Below, one piece after another: positions 48,044 to 62,605 of a stretch of DNA of 64,000 nt. The notes under the pieces are model-generated. The model worked only from the letters and a program-made list of their open reading frames with translations. It had not been told where the DNA came from and ran no database searches. The DNA comes from Ariolimax columbianus (lineage: Eukaryota; Mollusca; Gastropoda; Stylommatophora; Arionidae): positions 45,415,293 to 45,479,292 of the forward strand of contig JAVGWX010000004.1 in assembly GCA_036924085.1 (NCBI GenBank), given 5' to 3'. The translations under genes and the position numbers were made by a program. Numbering within the stretch: position 1 is the stretch's first letter; each line of letters begins with the position of its first letter.

Positions 48044-49521
48044 TAGTATCTAACTATACAACTGTTAGCAGACAGACACTGAGTTTTATTGTCCTATGTA
48101 GCATTAAACTGTTTGCATGTTTACAAAGCATTCCCATTTGTTAATGTCCTACATGTAATCTTACTGTCCAAAAGTTAACATACTAACACAAAGCTTAAAT
48201 GACCTACTTTTTATATTTCTGTACAAAGATAGCAGTCTGACACAAATCTTTAATGTCCTACCTATTGTTTTACTATCAACACGTTATAACAGAATGAAAG
48301 CAATCTTCACTTTTCTACATAACATCAAACTATCCACTTCATAACACACAGACAGTGAACTTTCATGTCCTCCTTATTTCTTGATATCCTCATGTTAATA
48401 TACATCAACTGAGAAATAATGTTGTATATATTTTCTCACTATCCACATGAAAACAGACCAACCTCATGAATAGGTGTCCTACATAGTATATTTTTTCCCC
48501 CAGGTAAACAGACCAAAACTGAGTTGTAATGTCCTACATAGTATCTTACTCTCCGCTTGTTAACAGACCAACACTGATCTGTAATGTCCTTTATAGTATC
48601 TTACTATCCCCAGGTCAAAATACCAACACAGAGCAGTAATGTCCTACATAGTATCTTACTATCCGCGTGTTAACATAATGACAGCTAGCATTACTTTACC
48701 TCATAGTATTGTACTATCCAATTGTTAGGATACGAACAGTGAGCTTTCATGTCCTACATATTTTCTTAATATTCAAATGTTAACGCATAACAGCCGAGAT
48801 GTAAAGCTGTATATATTATCTTTCCCCTTGATAAAACATCAACACTGAGCTGTAATATCATACATAATATCTTACTAATCATCATGTTTACAGACCAACA
48901 CAGAGAACACGTGTCCTACACAATGTCTTACAGTTCACATGTATTAACAGACCAACACTGAGAACATGTGTCCTACACAATATCTTACAGTTCACATGTA
49001 TTAACAGACCAACACTGAGCTTTTCTGTCCTATTAAGTGTTTTACCTTCCATTTGTTAACAAACAGAAACCAATAATAAATGTCCTAAACAGCATCCTGC
49101 TGTCCCCATGTCAATAGACCAACAACGAGCTGTAATGTTCTAAATAAATTTTTCCTATCAATACATTAACAAACCCACACTGAGCCTTATCGCCAAAATA
49201 AAAGTATATTCCTTTCCCCCAAAAAAGAGATGCAATAGACTTAATTATTTTATCTGTCTATCACAGTGCAAACAGAATCACACCGTGGTTCAATGTCCTT
49301 TATATTATCTTGATATTCACAGGACAAAAGAAGTAGACGGACAACAAACTCTACTGTCCCACATAGTATCTTACTTTCCACCTCTCAACAAACTGTTGTA
49401 CATATTATACTACTAATCACATGTTAATAGATCCACACTGTGCTTCAATGCCCTACATTTTTATCTTTGAATCCCCATGCCAGAAGAACACTTAGCTTTA
49501 CTGTTATACATACTATCTTAC

Positions 49522-49851
49522 CATCCACATGTCGACAGACCAGCACTGCGATTTGCAACACTAAATGTTATCTTACCATCCACATGTCGACAGACCAGCA
49601 CCACGATTTGCTACACTAAATATTATCTTACCATTCACATGTTAACAGACCAGAACCGAGATTTGATACCCTACATATGATCTTACCACCCACATGTTAA
49701 CAGACCAGCACCAAGATTTGCTACCCTAAATATTATCTTACCATTCACATGTTAACAGACCAGAACCGAGATTTGATACCCTACATATTATCTTACCCTC
49801 CACATGTTAACAGACCAAGATTTGATACCCTAAATATTATCTTACAATCCA
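49522..49851. repeat. 110-bp dimeric block, copy 3
   Basis: As in copy 1, with private changes GCACTGCGATT and CTAAATGTTATC in the first monomers. Confidence 0.8.
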
Positions 49852-50022
49852 TTTGGTAACTGACCAATAACTAGGATTGGATACCTTACATATTACTTTA
49901 CTATCCATATGGCAACATATGTAGATCGCCATGTAATTTTACAGTCTTACATAGTACCTACAATCCATAAATTAACAGACCAACACCAAAATGTGTGTTC
50001 TACATAGCATTTTACTTTCACT

Positions 50023-50194
50023 GTGTTTTAGTGAAATGAGATACCACAGAATGCAGAGCTGAGGCAAAAGCTATGGTGCAGCAGCTATGTCCTGATAAAG
50101 ATTATGGACTGCATCATGATTACTGGCTTGCAGATATAACATGACCAAAGGATCCTGAACGCAAAGAGGAATAAAGAATTTTTGCACGCTAGAG
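50023..50194 (+). other. Unidentified array interruption, copy 3
   Basis: Counterpart of 5222-5393, unchanged as far as I can see. Confidence 0.35.
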
Positions 50195-50452
50195 GACTAA
50201 AATTGAGTTTTAATGTCCTACATATTATCTCTTTATCTACATATTAACAGATAGACACTAAGATTTAATGGTGTACATATTATCTTGCTATCCAAATGTT
50301 AGGAGTCAGATACTGAGCTTAAATCTCTTACATAATGTCTTACTATTTACAAATCAACAGATGCAAACCAACTTGGAGATTTACTGTCTTGAAAATATCT
50401 TACTATCCACATGTTAGTAGACTAACACTCAGCTTTAATGTCCTACATAGTA

Positions 50453-50984
50453 TCTCACTATCAACATATTAGCAGATTGACACCAAGCTTTAATCTTCTA
50501 CATGATATTTTACTATTCACATGTTAGCACACCAACAGCAAGCTTGTTAGCAGTCTAACACAGAGCTTTTATGTCCTACATAGTATCTCACTATCAACAT
50601 ATTAGCAGATTGACACCAATCTTGAATCTTCTACATGATATTTTACTATTAACATGTTAGCACACCAACTGCAAGCTTGTTAGCAGTCTAACACAGAGCT
50701 TTGATGTCAAACATAGTATCTCACTATCAACATATTAGCAGATTGACACCAATCTTTAATCTTCTACATGATATTTTACTATTTACGTGTTAGCATACCA
50801 ACTGCAAGCTTGTTAGCAGTCTAACGCAGAGCTTTGATGTCCTACATAGTATCTCACTATCAACTTATTAGCAGATTGACACCAAGCTTTAATCTTCTTC
50901 ATGATATGTTACTATTCACATGTTAGCACACCAACCGCAAGCTTGTTAGCAGTCTAACGCAGAGCTTTAATGTCCTACATACTT
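50453..50984. repeat. 133-bp higher-order repeat, four full units, copy 3
   Basis: Same unit number as copy 1. One private change (CAACTTATTAGC) lies near 50863. Confidence 0.91.
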
Positions 50985-51122
50985 TCTCACTGTCAACATA
51001 TTAACAGAATGACACCAAGCTTTAATCTTCTACACAGTATCTTGCTATCCTTATGTTAACACACACAGTGACACAGCAATATTTACGTTCGTACATATAA
51101 TCTTACTACCCACATGTTAACC

Positions 51123-53882
51123 ACAATTGCATTATCAACTCTCAAACCCTTTAACGGTTTGCAAAGACTGGCCTTTTCAAACAAGCTAAACGACTTCTGT
51201 GTATGTATTTGCTTAATGGATGAATCAACAACAACAGAACCAATCGAAGGTGTTTTGCAATCAATTCTAGAGCTGCATTTATAATGCCAGTATGAACAGT
51301 ACGTAATAAGTAGTTTTGGAAATATGTCAATACTGTAGGGTTTTACACAGTTGTACACACACGCACACACAAACGTAAAGAAATATGTGCATTCGTAAAA
51401 AAATTTATGTTTAAAATAATGAGATATGTATTACTACCATGCTTTCAATTTAGTGTATGTTAATAGTGTCAGTATTCGAATATATCATAAATACACAGAG
51501 TGACAGCAAAGAGCAATTTTATCAATACCTGGGCTTTAGGAATGTGTACTTTAATATCTGTTTGTTTACATTTGTTAATATGGCAACTTATGCGTCTTGT
51601 GAAATAAAGAAATAAACAAGAAACAAACACACACTGGAATAAGGTTCAATTTAATGTTTACGTATTTCTTATGCCACATTATGAATATTATGTCTACATA
51701 TATTCAGCCAGCAGTAAACATGCAAGATTCCATATGGCTAGTGTTATTAAAATGATGGTAATGGGTGTCCTGTTCTAAAAAATATACAGTTTAAAATTTG
51801 GATATGTACAATGAGATTAACAATCTATAGATGGTATGTTAGAGAAATGTATAACATAAAAGTCTACATACATTTGTATTTACATATCCAAGCTTGAACA
51901 ATTTTAAAGTAGCACACACGGAATATAAGCACGCTTAACCATAAACAACTTTCAGCACAGGATCTTCGATTAGCTAGATAACAGTTTCACGGCCTAGTAG
52001 TGAACTGTATTTACACGGACAATGATTACTTCGTCATAAGGGCAATGTATTCAAAAGAAAGGGATGTAATAAATGCACTACAATAATATAAATCATTTAA
52101 TAAGTACATAAAAATAAAGCAAATACTTATAATAGTTAAGGTTGCGTATAATGGAGCATACCATACGAAATTTACCTTTCGGAAAGTTTTAACATTTTTT
52201 TGCATTTTATGAATATTATTAAATTCATTTTAAAAACAATATGCGAGTCGCTGTCACCACAACAGAGCTAACTTAAACAGGCATCAGCATATATGCTAAC
52301 TCTAACCTTACTATTAACAGCTACAGGAGCAGCCAGTGTTGTCTTCTGCCAGTTACTTGTCTAGTTCGCTCCATGACTTCGACGCCGGTCACGGTTCAAG
52401 GTTCAGCTCTTGTGATAAGCACGGCTTTGCTGTCACAATCGTCGCCGACGAGCGCCCGGGGTCGCGAGCTGTTCCTCCCCATATGTCGTGCACGAGGACG
52501 ACAACAAGCGTGAGAAATTTGGTCGGGTGGATAATTAACACCTATCGCCTTCAGTGTACAGATGCCAATGTACACGTCCATGTGGTTCTGGTGTAGGGCC
52601 ATAGCTCACTCGTTCTAAGGTTTGTAACCTGGATAAAGAGGGGAGACGCCCAAGCCAGAATCTCTCACGCAAATTTTTTATGATGGGATAACTCTTAATT
52701 ATATATTTTTTGTATTTGTTTGGTTATGTCCCTCGCTATGTTTAAAGAAACACTGGATGTCAACAACATCGGCGACGAAGATGGCACACGACATAAAACT
52801 ACACCCCCTTCCACGCCTTCTAATGACACAAGTTGATAGAAGATGATGAGGATGATGATGATAATAATCATGACAATAATAATAACAAAACATTGGCCAT
52901 TGACCTACAATAGAACAATAAGATAGATATTTAAGCAAACAACCATGAAGGAATGATTATTCCGTGAGATAAGCAGAAGAAAAGGTGTGATTCCCATTAA
53001 GACATGTTATTAGAGGAAACATAAGACCACACTATATGCACATGTAGAGCGTAGGATACACCGTTGGTAGAGTGGCTGCTTCTTTCCGGCTGCAACTTGT
53101 TCCATCCAACCCAGCTTTAAACGAGTACCGGATTTACTGTTAGGAGAAATGATAGAGGAACAGGAATTGGTTTTCACAAAACCTGAAGTTTTTGGTTTGA
53201 TTAGAGGTTTCAATTTCTGGATTCCGTGACGAAGACTTGCCCTTTTCTACCCCAGACCGTTGTCCTTTGTGCGGTATCATATCGTATTGACCAGTTTATG
53301 GATTCGTGTGTGTATCAGAACAATGAAGATTCTAGTACCTCATCCCTGGCGGTAATAAAAATAAATTTATATATCAGAGATATTGTAAGCCAAGACATCG
53401 AGGAAGGGAACTGGCTACCAACATCTGATAAAAGCAAAAACCTCTTATAGAGAAGTTTCTACCACAGCATCTCCGACTACAGTATATTTGTATTACTCGA
53501 TGTATCCATGAATGTAAACAGCACGTTGGCTGTGTTTGTATTCTGACATTCTTTCCTTGACATAATGAACAGTTTCTTGGGCGGATTGTCGCTACGGTTG
53601 GCACGTTCTAAATGCATGTTTTTGCTCGTGAGCTTCAATCCCTTCTGTATTTTGTGTTGTCCTTTCACTGGTAGAAGGCGGTGTACATTGGAATGTCTTA
53701 TATGATCACATCAGTTCATTTTTGTCACACATTAGATTGTAGTCAGCATTGATTGCTGAGAGTACAGAGAAACAAGAAGACCAAAGTAGAGAGAGAGAAA
53801 GAGAGAGAGGATGAAAAACAGAAATATGAATATTGTTAGATGACTGTTAATTTGTGCAGGTGTTAAAAACAATTCGAGGTAA
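51123..53882. other. Unassigned sequence, copy 3
   Basis: Counterpart of 6322-9081, with the GC-richer island at 52336-52601. Confidence 0.5.
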
Positions 53883-54959
53883 ATCTTCTTCTTCGTACGC
53901 TGTCAGACGTCAACTTGAATTTTTTCGAAGAAGGCAGCTGTCATCCTGAGGCTGTCGACACTGCCATAGGGCTTGTCTAGTGTTGCCACTGGTGATGGCC
54001 ACATGTGCTTTCTCTGGTTCTCGTATGTCGGGCAAATTTGCAGCAGATGTTCCGCGGTCATTTTCCCTGTACCACAGGTGCATTCGTCAGTACCACCTTT
54101 CTTCAGTTTATTGAATAGATGGTACCTCAGTCTGTTGTGGCCTGTGCGGAGTCTGAAGACCACGACCTGCTCTCTTCTGTTCAACTGGTAGTAGGCATCA
54201 TTTTTTGTGTAGCCAGTATGCTCTGTTTCCCATTTGGCCATGTATCTGGCCCTAATAAACCTTTTGAACTCTTCGTAGGTCACACTAGAATCTGGTTGTG
54301 GTAACCTTGCACCTTCTTTAGCCAGTCTGTCTGCCTCCTATCCACTACTCCAGCGATGTTAGGGCCTGCTGCATCCGATTGTTTGCTATGGTGAGATTGT
54401 CTTCAGTGGTCCACAAAGCCAGATCGTCTGCAAACATAGAGCTGTGGACTCTTCTTAATATATTCTCTATTATGTTGTTTATATACACCAGAAAAATGTG
54501 TGGGTGACAGTACTCCCCCTTGGGGTACTCCCTGCTGCAGTGTCACATTTTTGCTCATCTTCCCTTGTACTTGAACTCTGGCTGTTCTGTTTTCGAAATA
54601 GTGGCTGATCAATCTGTACATTTGTCCATATACTTCACTTCTTTATAGCTTGACTTTAAGTCCCTCTTTCCCCACCCTGTCAAATGCCTTCTCTAGATCC
54701 ACCCAAACCGCTACTGTATGCTTTTTCTCCTGGTAAGCATTCTCTATTTTCTGCGCTATGAGAGTGATCTGATCCTCAGTGGATCTGTGTTGTCTAAATC
54801 CTGCTTTCTGTGGAATTAATATGTGTTTTTCTTCCAGGTGCCACATCAGTCTGATGTTTATCATACGCTCCATCAGTTTACCTACACAGCTCAGTAGACT
54901 GATAGGCCTGTATCAAATTTGGATCTGTTCTATCTTTTTCTTTCTTTGGTACTGGTATT
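53883..54959 (-). pseudogene. Jockey-like element, internally deleted, copy 3
   Basis: Same length and FADD state as copy 1. Confidence 0.88.
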
Positions 54960-54980
54960 CGATGTAAATGATTTGAACAT

Positions 54981-55896
54981 GAAAAGGAAAAGGTAATCCT
55001 TTTGCAATCATTGATGTCGAGGTTGAAAGTTAAACTTACTTAATTAGCTGGATCTGATTTCTTTCTTCTTTTGAATAAGGGAATCACTCCTGCATCTTTC
55101 CAATCTCTTCGAACAATTCATTTTTCAAGTGATTGAGAAAATAATAAAGCCAATGGTTTAACTAGTTAGTCTATACTTCAAATAGCATTGATGAATGGAT
55201 ACCATCTTGATCTGTACATGTATCCACTTTTAATCCTTCCAATCTTTTTAGAACCATTTCCTCCGTAAGACAGAATGATTTTAATCGCACTATATCCATT
55301 TGACATTTGAAAATAGGTATAGGCTCTGGTATCTTGGAGGAGTGTTCTTTTGTATAGACTGTGCCAAAGTATTGATTTATTAGATAAGCTATCTCCCTAT
55401 TTTCTCTGCTTATTGTCACTGTACTGTTTATGAGAAAGCCTACCTTGTCTTTAGGTCTTTGTTTATTTCTAACATTAGAAAAGAAGCTTTTACCATCAGT
55501 CTTGATCCTATTAGTAAGTTTTTTTCGAAGTCTATTTTGCTGCTTTACTTACTTTCTGAGCTATGTTTTGCTTGTCCAAATATTTTAAATATATTTCTTT
55601 TGATTTACTTGCCTTTATACACTTTGTCCAGGCTTTATTTTAAGCTCTTGTACATTTAGCTACAAATCTAGTAATCCACTTTTTATGATTGGTGTTTATC
55701 TCCATACATGGAACATATTCGACTTTTAGTTGTTCTAAAAGTGTTTTGAAACACTCTGCCTCTTGTTCAACGTCTGTACCTCTGACAATATCTTTCCAGT
55801 TTATGTGGCTGTCTGTATCTTTCATCTTCTGTACATCTGTCTTAGAGTAGTCGTATGCTCGCGAGTGTATATTTACATACATTGTAAAGGCTGTTA
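54981..55896 (-). pseudogene. CR1/L2-like EN-RT linker fragment, copy 3
   Basis: Same LKVDTCTDQDG state as copy 1. Confidence 0.77.
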
Positions 55897-55945
55897 TAGG
55901 ATATATTTTATGGACAACTGATCACTGCAGCTAAAGGAATCGACT

Positions 55946-56212
55946 ACCCCACACCGCGATTCAAGTACGTATACAAGATGGACATCACGTCGTGCGACAT
56001 CCAAGCCGAAAGCTCAGGATTGAGTCGATTGCAGACATTCAGTTGGGAGGTGCACAGTAGTTGCCGACGCTTGTAGAGGCCATCTGGAACCAGAGAAATG
56101 GGCACGACTGAAAAGATCGGCGAACACCCCGGCAAGTCAGCCTCCTCAGCCCCGTTGTACGATCTGCGACAGGGACTGCCACTCACGTACCGGCGTTTGC
56201 AACCATAGATGA
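55946..56212 (+). pseudogene. RTE-like C-terminal remnant, copy 3
   Basis: Private change GACATCACGTC near 55985 (GACATGACGTC in copies 1 and 2); the Cys/His ending is unchanged. Confidence 0.5.
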
Positions 56213-57315
56213 CTGTGTCGAAATACGGGAGACAGAGCTGGGCAAACTTCGCCAGGGCGCCAGGCGCATGATGATCAGTGACTGAGACGCCAATAAACTG
56301 ATGAATATTAAATGTATTTACTTGTCTTGGCTTGGCTTCGTTTGTTCTCCATCTCCCGCTACCAAACCCTGACACGGGCCTAAGTAGCAGAACGCAGTCC
56401 AGAGAACGGAATGCGTTATGTCGATATTTGCACCTTTCGGTCCAACACATCCGACTTCAGCAAGCATTTTTTGAGTACCGGGTTAGCATTCCCTCTTCGA
56501 TCCCTTCTCCTTAACCAGTCTGCTCTGTTGCAGCCTGTTTTCTAGAATACTGCGCGGACGTGTAGAACGGCCTTGGCAGCTCCGGTTCGCTAGCCCTTAC
56601 GCTATCAGTCAGCTATGGCTCGATGACCGCTGCAGCTCATGCGCTGCTCACCATCTTGATCCAGTATTTACTTGATTTTGAAGAAATATGATCATGACAA
56701 TAATAATGGGCTTATCGCCGTCGATGAGAATAACCAACATCATCATGTGTCATACTGCGCCCTTTAGTCTGTGGGCGGATGCGTGCATGACAGATTAAGC
56801 CAACACCAGCTGGTGCTGGTTTTGTCTCTACTCTATACTTCCACCCTCGCTAACTGCATGCAAGGCTCTATTTGGCCTCGCCTTTTTCAGGCTAAACGAT
56901 TTACTGCCAGGATTCACTGAATCGCTTTTATTGACGTCCAGGTGATCGCCTTGCTGCGCTAAGCTCGCTAAACAGTAGTTTTTTTTTGGAACCTTTCACT
57001 TGACATTCGAGAAACTTGGCCAGTCTATCTCACTTTAACTTTCTACAAAAGTGTATGAATAGTGTAGTAGTAATGTAAAGAGTATGGTTATTTGTGATGT
57101 GGTCTTGTAGCCAATTTGGAGTTTGTGTCATGTAGAAATGATTCAACCTCTTGGCGTGTTTGGCGTACACATTCCAGCTCTCTCACCCATAGATCAGGGT
57201 TTAGAGACTAGCCGGATGTTTGCCAATCAGGTTAGTTGCTTTTTAACGATATACTTCATTTAAACATTCAAATCTTCTTCGGGCAATATCAGGTAGTACT
57301 ATTTACTCATGTTTA
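56213..57315. other. Unassigned sequence, copy 3
   Basis: Counterpart of 11412-12514; shares CCCTGACACGG with copy 2. Confidence 0.5.
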
Positions 57316-57384
57316 TCTTCTTTTTCTTTCTCTTCTTTTTCTTCTTCTTTCTCTTTTTATTCGTCTTCTTTTTTTCTTCTTCTT

Positions 57385-57415
<31 letters not shown>

Positions 57416-57487
57416 TTCTTCTTCTTCTCTATTTTCTTCTTCATTCTTTACTTCTTTTTCTTTTTCTTCTTCTTTTCCTTCTTTTTC
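57316..57487. repeat. CTT/pyrimidine tract, copy 3
   Basis: 172 bp. The internal pattern differs from copies 1 and 2: the pure CTT core is longer, the ACTTCTTCTTCT segment is missing and a TTTTTC is added, indicating more than one slippage event. Confidence 0.92.
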
Positions 57488-57549
57488 TAGCTCACCGACA
57501 ATTGTATTAAGTCTATACGTAAAGGCCAGTTCTATGGACAAAGTCTACT

Positions 57550-60409
57550 GTGGTGGGGAGTTCTTCAAGACGCTCACAAAAGTGTGTATGTGTGGGTTCA
57601 TCTCCGTGGGTCAGTATTCACAACGCAGTTGCTTTAGCATGTTACAGTCTTGACAAAGGAAGGGTTCTGATACTAACACGTAACTGCATACCGAGGAGCG
57701 CGGTAGCTGTCAATCACACTGGACAAGCAGAAATTGTAGGACTCGACATAATGACATAAGAAACGAAGATCCACATCTTCAACCTGTATGGCCCACCCAT
57801 CAAAGACCTGTCCCTCTCGAGTATGGAAATCAAGAACTCCAGCTGCCTAGTAGTTGGAGACTTCAACAGCCACTCGGAGAGATGGGGATATTCGGACACA
57901 GACAACAGAGGAGATGAAGTGGAAGACTGGGAGATAGACACAAATCTCTATCTTTACAATAGGCTGGAGGACAGCCCTATCTTCTACTCTAGAACATGGC
58001 ATACCACCTCTACTCCAGACTTGGCCTTTTCCACGGTTGATATTCACCACAAAATAGACGGCCAGGTGCTCAACCAATTGGCAGGTAGCGACAAAAGGCC
58101 AATTAGGCTAGAAATTGATATGGAAGTAGGCCCACAGGAAATAAAAGCGCTCCCACGTTGGAACTATAAACGATCCGACTGGGACAGATTTGCAATTCTG
58201 ACAGATCGGCTATGTGAAACCATCAACACATGGAATAACAATATGAAACCTATGGTGGAAAGCCTAAGCAAAGCAATAATGCAAGCAGCCACCGAAACCA
58301 TCCCAAGAGGGGCAAGGAAAAACTACAAGCCATATTGGAATGATGAATTGCAGGAAGCGGAAGACGAAGTCTCAAATGCTAGGAACATGGCAGAGAGAGA
58401 ACAATCTATGGAGGCAAATATCGCCCTCAAGGCTATCACGACGAAATACAAAAGAACACTAAACCATATAACAAGAGACAGCTGGACAAATAAAACAGAA
58501 AGCCTCAATTTATATAAAGAAGAGAACAAACTATGGAAGTTAGTCAGAGCCATGAATGACGAAACACCATCAAATAAACAAATTACCATCAAGTATGGCG
58601 ACAAAATGCTTACTGGAAAAAAAAGCAGCAAACGCCTTTATAGAACGAACACTATGCCAGAGCAAACCACACTGATGTCCTTACAGACAGGCATACAGAC
58701 AATAATGAAGAACAAAAGAGCCACGACAACATCAATATGGCACCAAAGGAGCACATGATGGCAATACTAACAATGAATAAAAAGGAAGAGGCCATGAGAA
58801 CTCGATGAGAAAACCATGAGAAAAAGAAATCGCCCGGAAAAGATGGGGTAACACGAAATGCTGATGGAGTTGGGCCAAACAGCAAAGAGGAAGTTACTAT
58901 CAGTCCTGAACCAAAGCTGGAAAAGGGGAATTGTACCTCAGACATGAAAAGACGCTGTACTTATACCAGTACCAAAGAAAGAAAAAGATAGAACAGATCC
59001 AAATGGATACAGGCCTATCAGTCTACTGAGCTGTGTAGGTAAACTGATGGAACGTATGATAAACACCAGACTGATGTGGCATCTGGAAGAAAAACACATA
59101 ATAATTCCACAGCAAGCAGGCTTTAGACAGCACAGATCCACTGAGGACCAGATCACTCTCATAGCCCAGTTAATAGATGATGCTTACCAGGAGAAAAAAC
59201 ACACAGTAGCGATTTGGGTGGATTTAGAGAAGGCATTTGACAAGGTGTGGATAAAGTGACTTAAAGTCAAGCTACGAAGAAGTGAAGTTTGTGGGAAAAT
59301 GTACAGATGGATCAGCGACTACCTCGAAAACAGAACATCCATAGTTCAAGTACAATAGCAGATGAGCAAAACGGTGACACTTCAGCAGGGAGTACACCAA
59401 AGGGGAGTACTGTCACCAACACCTTTCCTGGTGTATATAAACAACATCACAGAGAATCTACCAAGAAGAGTCCACAGCTCCATGTTTGCAGACGATCTGG
59501 CTATGTGGACGTCTGAAAAAAATCTCACCATAGCAAGCAATCGGATGCAGCAGGCCCTAACATCGTTGGAGGAGTGGGCGAACTCATGGCTGGTCAAAAT
59601 AAATGAGGAAAAAACAACATGTACGATATTCTCGCTTTCAAACAAACTCCAGAACACCAAAATAAGTCTTAGCGGCAAATATCTGCGGGCAAATGGCAAC
59701 CAAAACTACCTGGGAGTCACATTTGATCGGTGCATGACATGGAAAAGTCAGATCGAGAGAAACCGAATGAGAGCCAGACAAAGAGTGGCAATCATGAGGA
59801 AACTTGCTGGCACAAGCTGGGGAACAGACGAAACTGTACACTGGAAGAGTGAGACCAGTTCTCGAGTATGGCATTGCGGCATGAGCAACAGCAGCAAAGG
59901 TGAACTTTGATACAATTAGCAAACTTCAAACCAAGCCATGAGAGTTATAACAGCAGGCATGAAGTCAACGCCAATTGTAGAACTGGAAAAGATTAGAAAT
60001 CTGCAATCCATGACCGACAGAAGAGACTGCAGAGCCCAGCAGCAAGTAGAGAAACTCAGAAGACTGACAGACCACCCAATGCATCAGAGACTAAATAGAT
60101 TTGGAAATGGGAAACTAAAGCGAAGAAACTTTGCAGAAATAGCCAAAGCAAAGATGAGCGAAGACACTATGAACACATTAACACCAAACCCCATCCCTAC
60201 TGTACGCAAACCTACCTGGAAGCAGCATATCATTCCGGAGGTGGTAGAAAATATACCAGATATTTGAAACAAGAACAGCCAGACTGAAAAAGAAAGAAGA
60301 GACATAACACTGAGGTACATAACGAAAAACTACCCAAGCATGGACTGGACCCATGCATACACCGACGGGTCTGTAACAAACACAACACATAAAGGAGGGG
60401 CAGAGGTAT
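57550..60409 (+). pseudogene. Jockey-like element (EN-RT-RNase H start), copy 3
   Basis: Endonuclease fragment 57550-58758, reverse transcriptase 58759-59910 (FADD codons 59485-59496, TGA at 59257-59259), RT C-terminus and RNase H start 59938-60409. One private codon change (GGCATACAG for GGCACACAG) lies near 58693. Same disabling lesions as copies 1 and 2. Confidence 0.9.
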
Positions 60410-60493
60410 TCCATTTCTCAATTTTGTGCATCGGTTGAATTTACAGTGAGCTAAACTGCGAGAACTGTTACCGGTAAAAGTGTTACTGGTAAG

Positions 60494-60889
60494 CTACATA
60501 AGCTGTACAGTGGTGAATGCTCGGAATGTATTGCCATATGAAGTAGTTTTAGGCTGGAACAATTAATGCATTTCAGAATAGATTGGATGCACATAGCTTT
60601 TAGAGCTAGGAAATGTAAATGAAACTGGTTGTTTACAGACTCTGCATAGTTTTCTAAGCCGGTATAAACACGTAGTCTTCTAAACCAGTATAAAGATATA
60701 GTCATTCTAAGGCAGTATAAAGACATCGTCTTCTAAACCAGTATAAAGACATCGTCTTATAAACCAAGATAAAGACACAGTCTTCTAAACCAGTATAAAG
60801 TTTCAGTCTTCTAAGCGAGTAGAAAGACATAATCGTCTAAACCAGTATAAATAGGTAGTCTTCTCAACCAGTATAAAGACGTTAACTTA
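60494..60889 (+). mobile_element. CR1/L2-like 3' end with 26-27-bp repeats, copy 3
   Basis: Tail repeat at 60650-60880 has the same units as copy 1. Confidence 0.77.
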
Positions 60890-61588
60890 GTTACATATTG
60901 TACATTAAATGGAGAGTATTTCTCTTTAGCCCAAAAATGAAAGGTGTTTACTGCACGCGGCTGTCCATTGGTGATCATTCTTATTCAGCAAATGATGTTA
61001 ACTGTAGATGTCACGTTCCCCTTCTCGGAATAATGTTTTTAAATACATAAAATACAATAGCAAAGAACCAGTTATATAGAAATAGTTAAAAAACAAACAC
61101 AAAAGTACATGTGATATATGTGTCTTTCTTAACAATTTCAATAGAAATACAATACATTTAATATAGAAGAAAGTTAATTTCATCATTGTTTGAATGAACG
61201 TGCTGCGTATATATGCAAGGCTGAGGAACGGGTCACAAAGATCAAGAAATGCTGACCGCGTGAAGGCTTGTTGTTTCTCTTTCTCGAAGAGGATTCAACT
61301 GTTGTGTTGTACAAACCACACGTTTGCCATGTTAGACATCTAATCTGTTTTGATTTGTTTTTCTTTTATGCTACAAATGTCGAAAATCCATATTTGCAGA
61401 GATATATTGTTGGAAATGGAATGAAAACTTGCATAGCTCGCTTTACAAGATAATGCTAGTTTACTAACTGCTATTGTAGATAGTCTGTTCACACCAGGAC
61501 TGTGTCCACGTGCGATCTAGCCCGGTGGGTTTAACAACTAGCGAAATGTAAAAGTACTGATGAGCGTAAACACAACTCAACGAAGTCC

Positions 61589-61851
61589 AAAATCTATACC
61601 TGAATTTAAAGTACAACCAAGATAACGATCACAGGCAAGGCAAAGACCAAACATAAAGTTATTTTAGAACAACAGAAGATTGAGAAAGTCACAAGCTTTG
61701 AGTACCTCGGCTCAGTTATAAGCGCCAATGGCTACGGCAATGCAGAGGTTCAATAAAATGAGAAACTGATGACAGAACATTAATAAAATGAAAATAACTA
61801 TTCTGTGAACTTGCCTTATACCGATGAAGACATACGGATGTGAAACATGGA
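61589..61851 (+). pseudogene. RTE-like RT fragment, copy 3
   Basis: Private CTTGCCTTATACC near 61811 (CTTGCATTATACC elsewhere); blocks otherwise as in copy 1. Confidence 0.74.
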
Positions 61852-61873
61852 CCCCCCCCCCCCCCCCCCCCCC
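61852..61873. repeat. Poly-C tract, 22 bp, copy 3
   Basis: 22 C. Confidence 0.95.
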
Positions 61874-61880
61874 ATGCATG

Positions 61881-62546
61881 TATTAAAAAAATATTTCCTA
61901 ATATCGAATCTGGACCTCTCTTTAGTTAATGTGTAACTATGCCCTCTTGTTATATTTGGTGGCTGTATTTTTTTTTTTAAACTTGTTATAGTCTAATTTA
62001 TCCATTCCTCTGATCATCTTATAAGCCTGTATTAAGTCACTACGAATTATTCTCTCTTCTAGACACTGTAGGCCGGTTTTTCCTCATAACTGTAATTCTG
62101 CAATCCCACTATCAGCGTTGTCGCTCTTTTTTGAATTCTTTCCAGCATGTTTGTATCCCCTCTATGATAATGACTCCACGCCTGTACGCATAACTCCAAT
62201 CTAGGTCTAACTAATGCTTTATACAGTTTGACTATCACTTCCTTGCTCCTATGTTTAGTATTTATGTTTATCATACATAACATTGCATTTGCCTTTTTAA
62301 TTGCTACCTGAACTTGCTCACTCACCTTACCTGTATGATCTAGTATAACTTCTAAGTCCATTTCCTTATCTATCTTTCTAATATTGTTCTCTCCCATTCT
62401 GTAATTATGTTTCATATTGGATCTACCCATGTGGATGACTGTACATGTATCTACATTAAACTCCATTTGGGAACCTACAAACCACTCTCGAATTTTATCT
62501 ACATCCGATCTCAATATATCCACATCTGCTTGAGATATAGATAAAG
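61881..62546 (-). pseudogene. CR1/L2-like RT C-terminal half, copy 3
   Basis: Fused in frame to the Jockey-like piece through a 17-bp AT run, giving a 210-codon open frame at 62059-62691, as in copy 1. Confidence 0.84.
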
Positions 62547-62605
62547 ATATATATATATATATACTATAGATCCTAATTAATTTCAAGCAAAATTGGTTAG
62601 TAAAC

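Larger units (their letters stand above)
44389..51122. repeat. 55-bp minisatellite array, copy 3 (complete)
   Basis: About 6.7 kb. It includes the 13-bp-longer SINE and the extra 133-bp unit, as in copy 1. Its left edge reads CAGCAATTTATATAATGTAC against CAGCAATTAAATAATGTAC in copy 2. Confidence 0.93.
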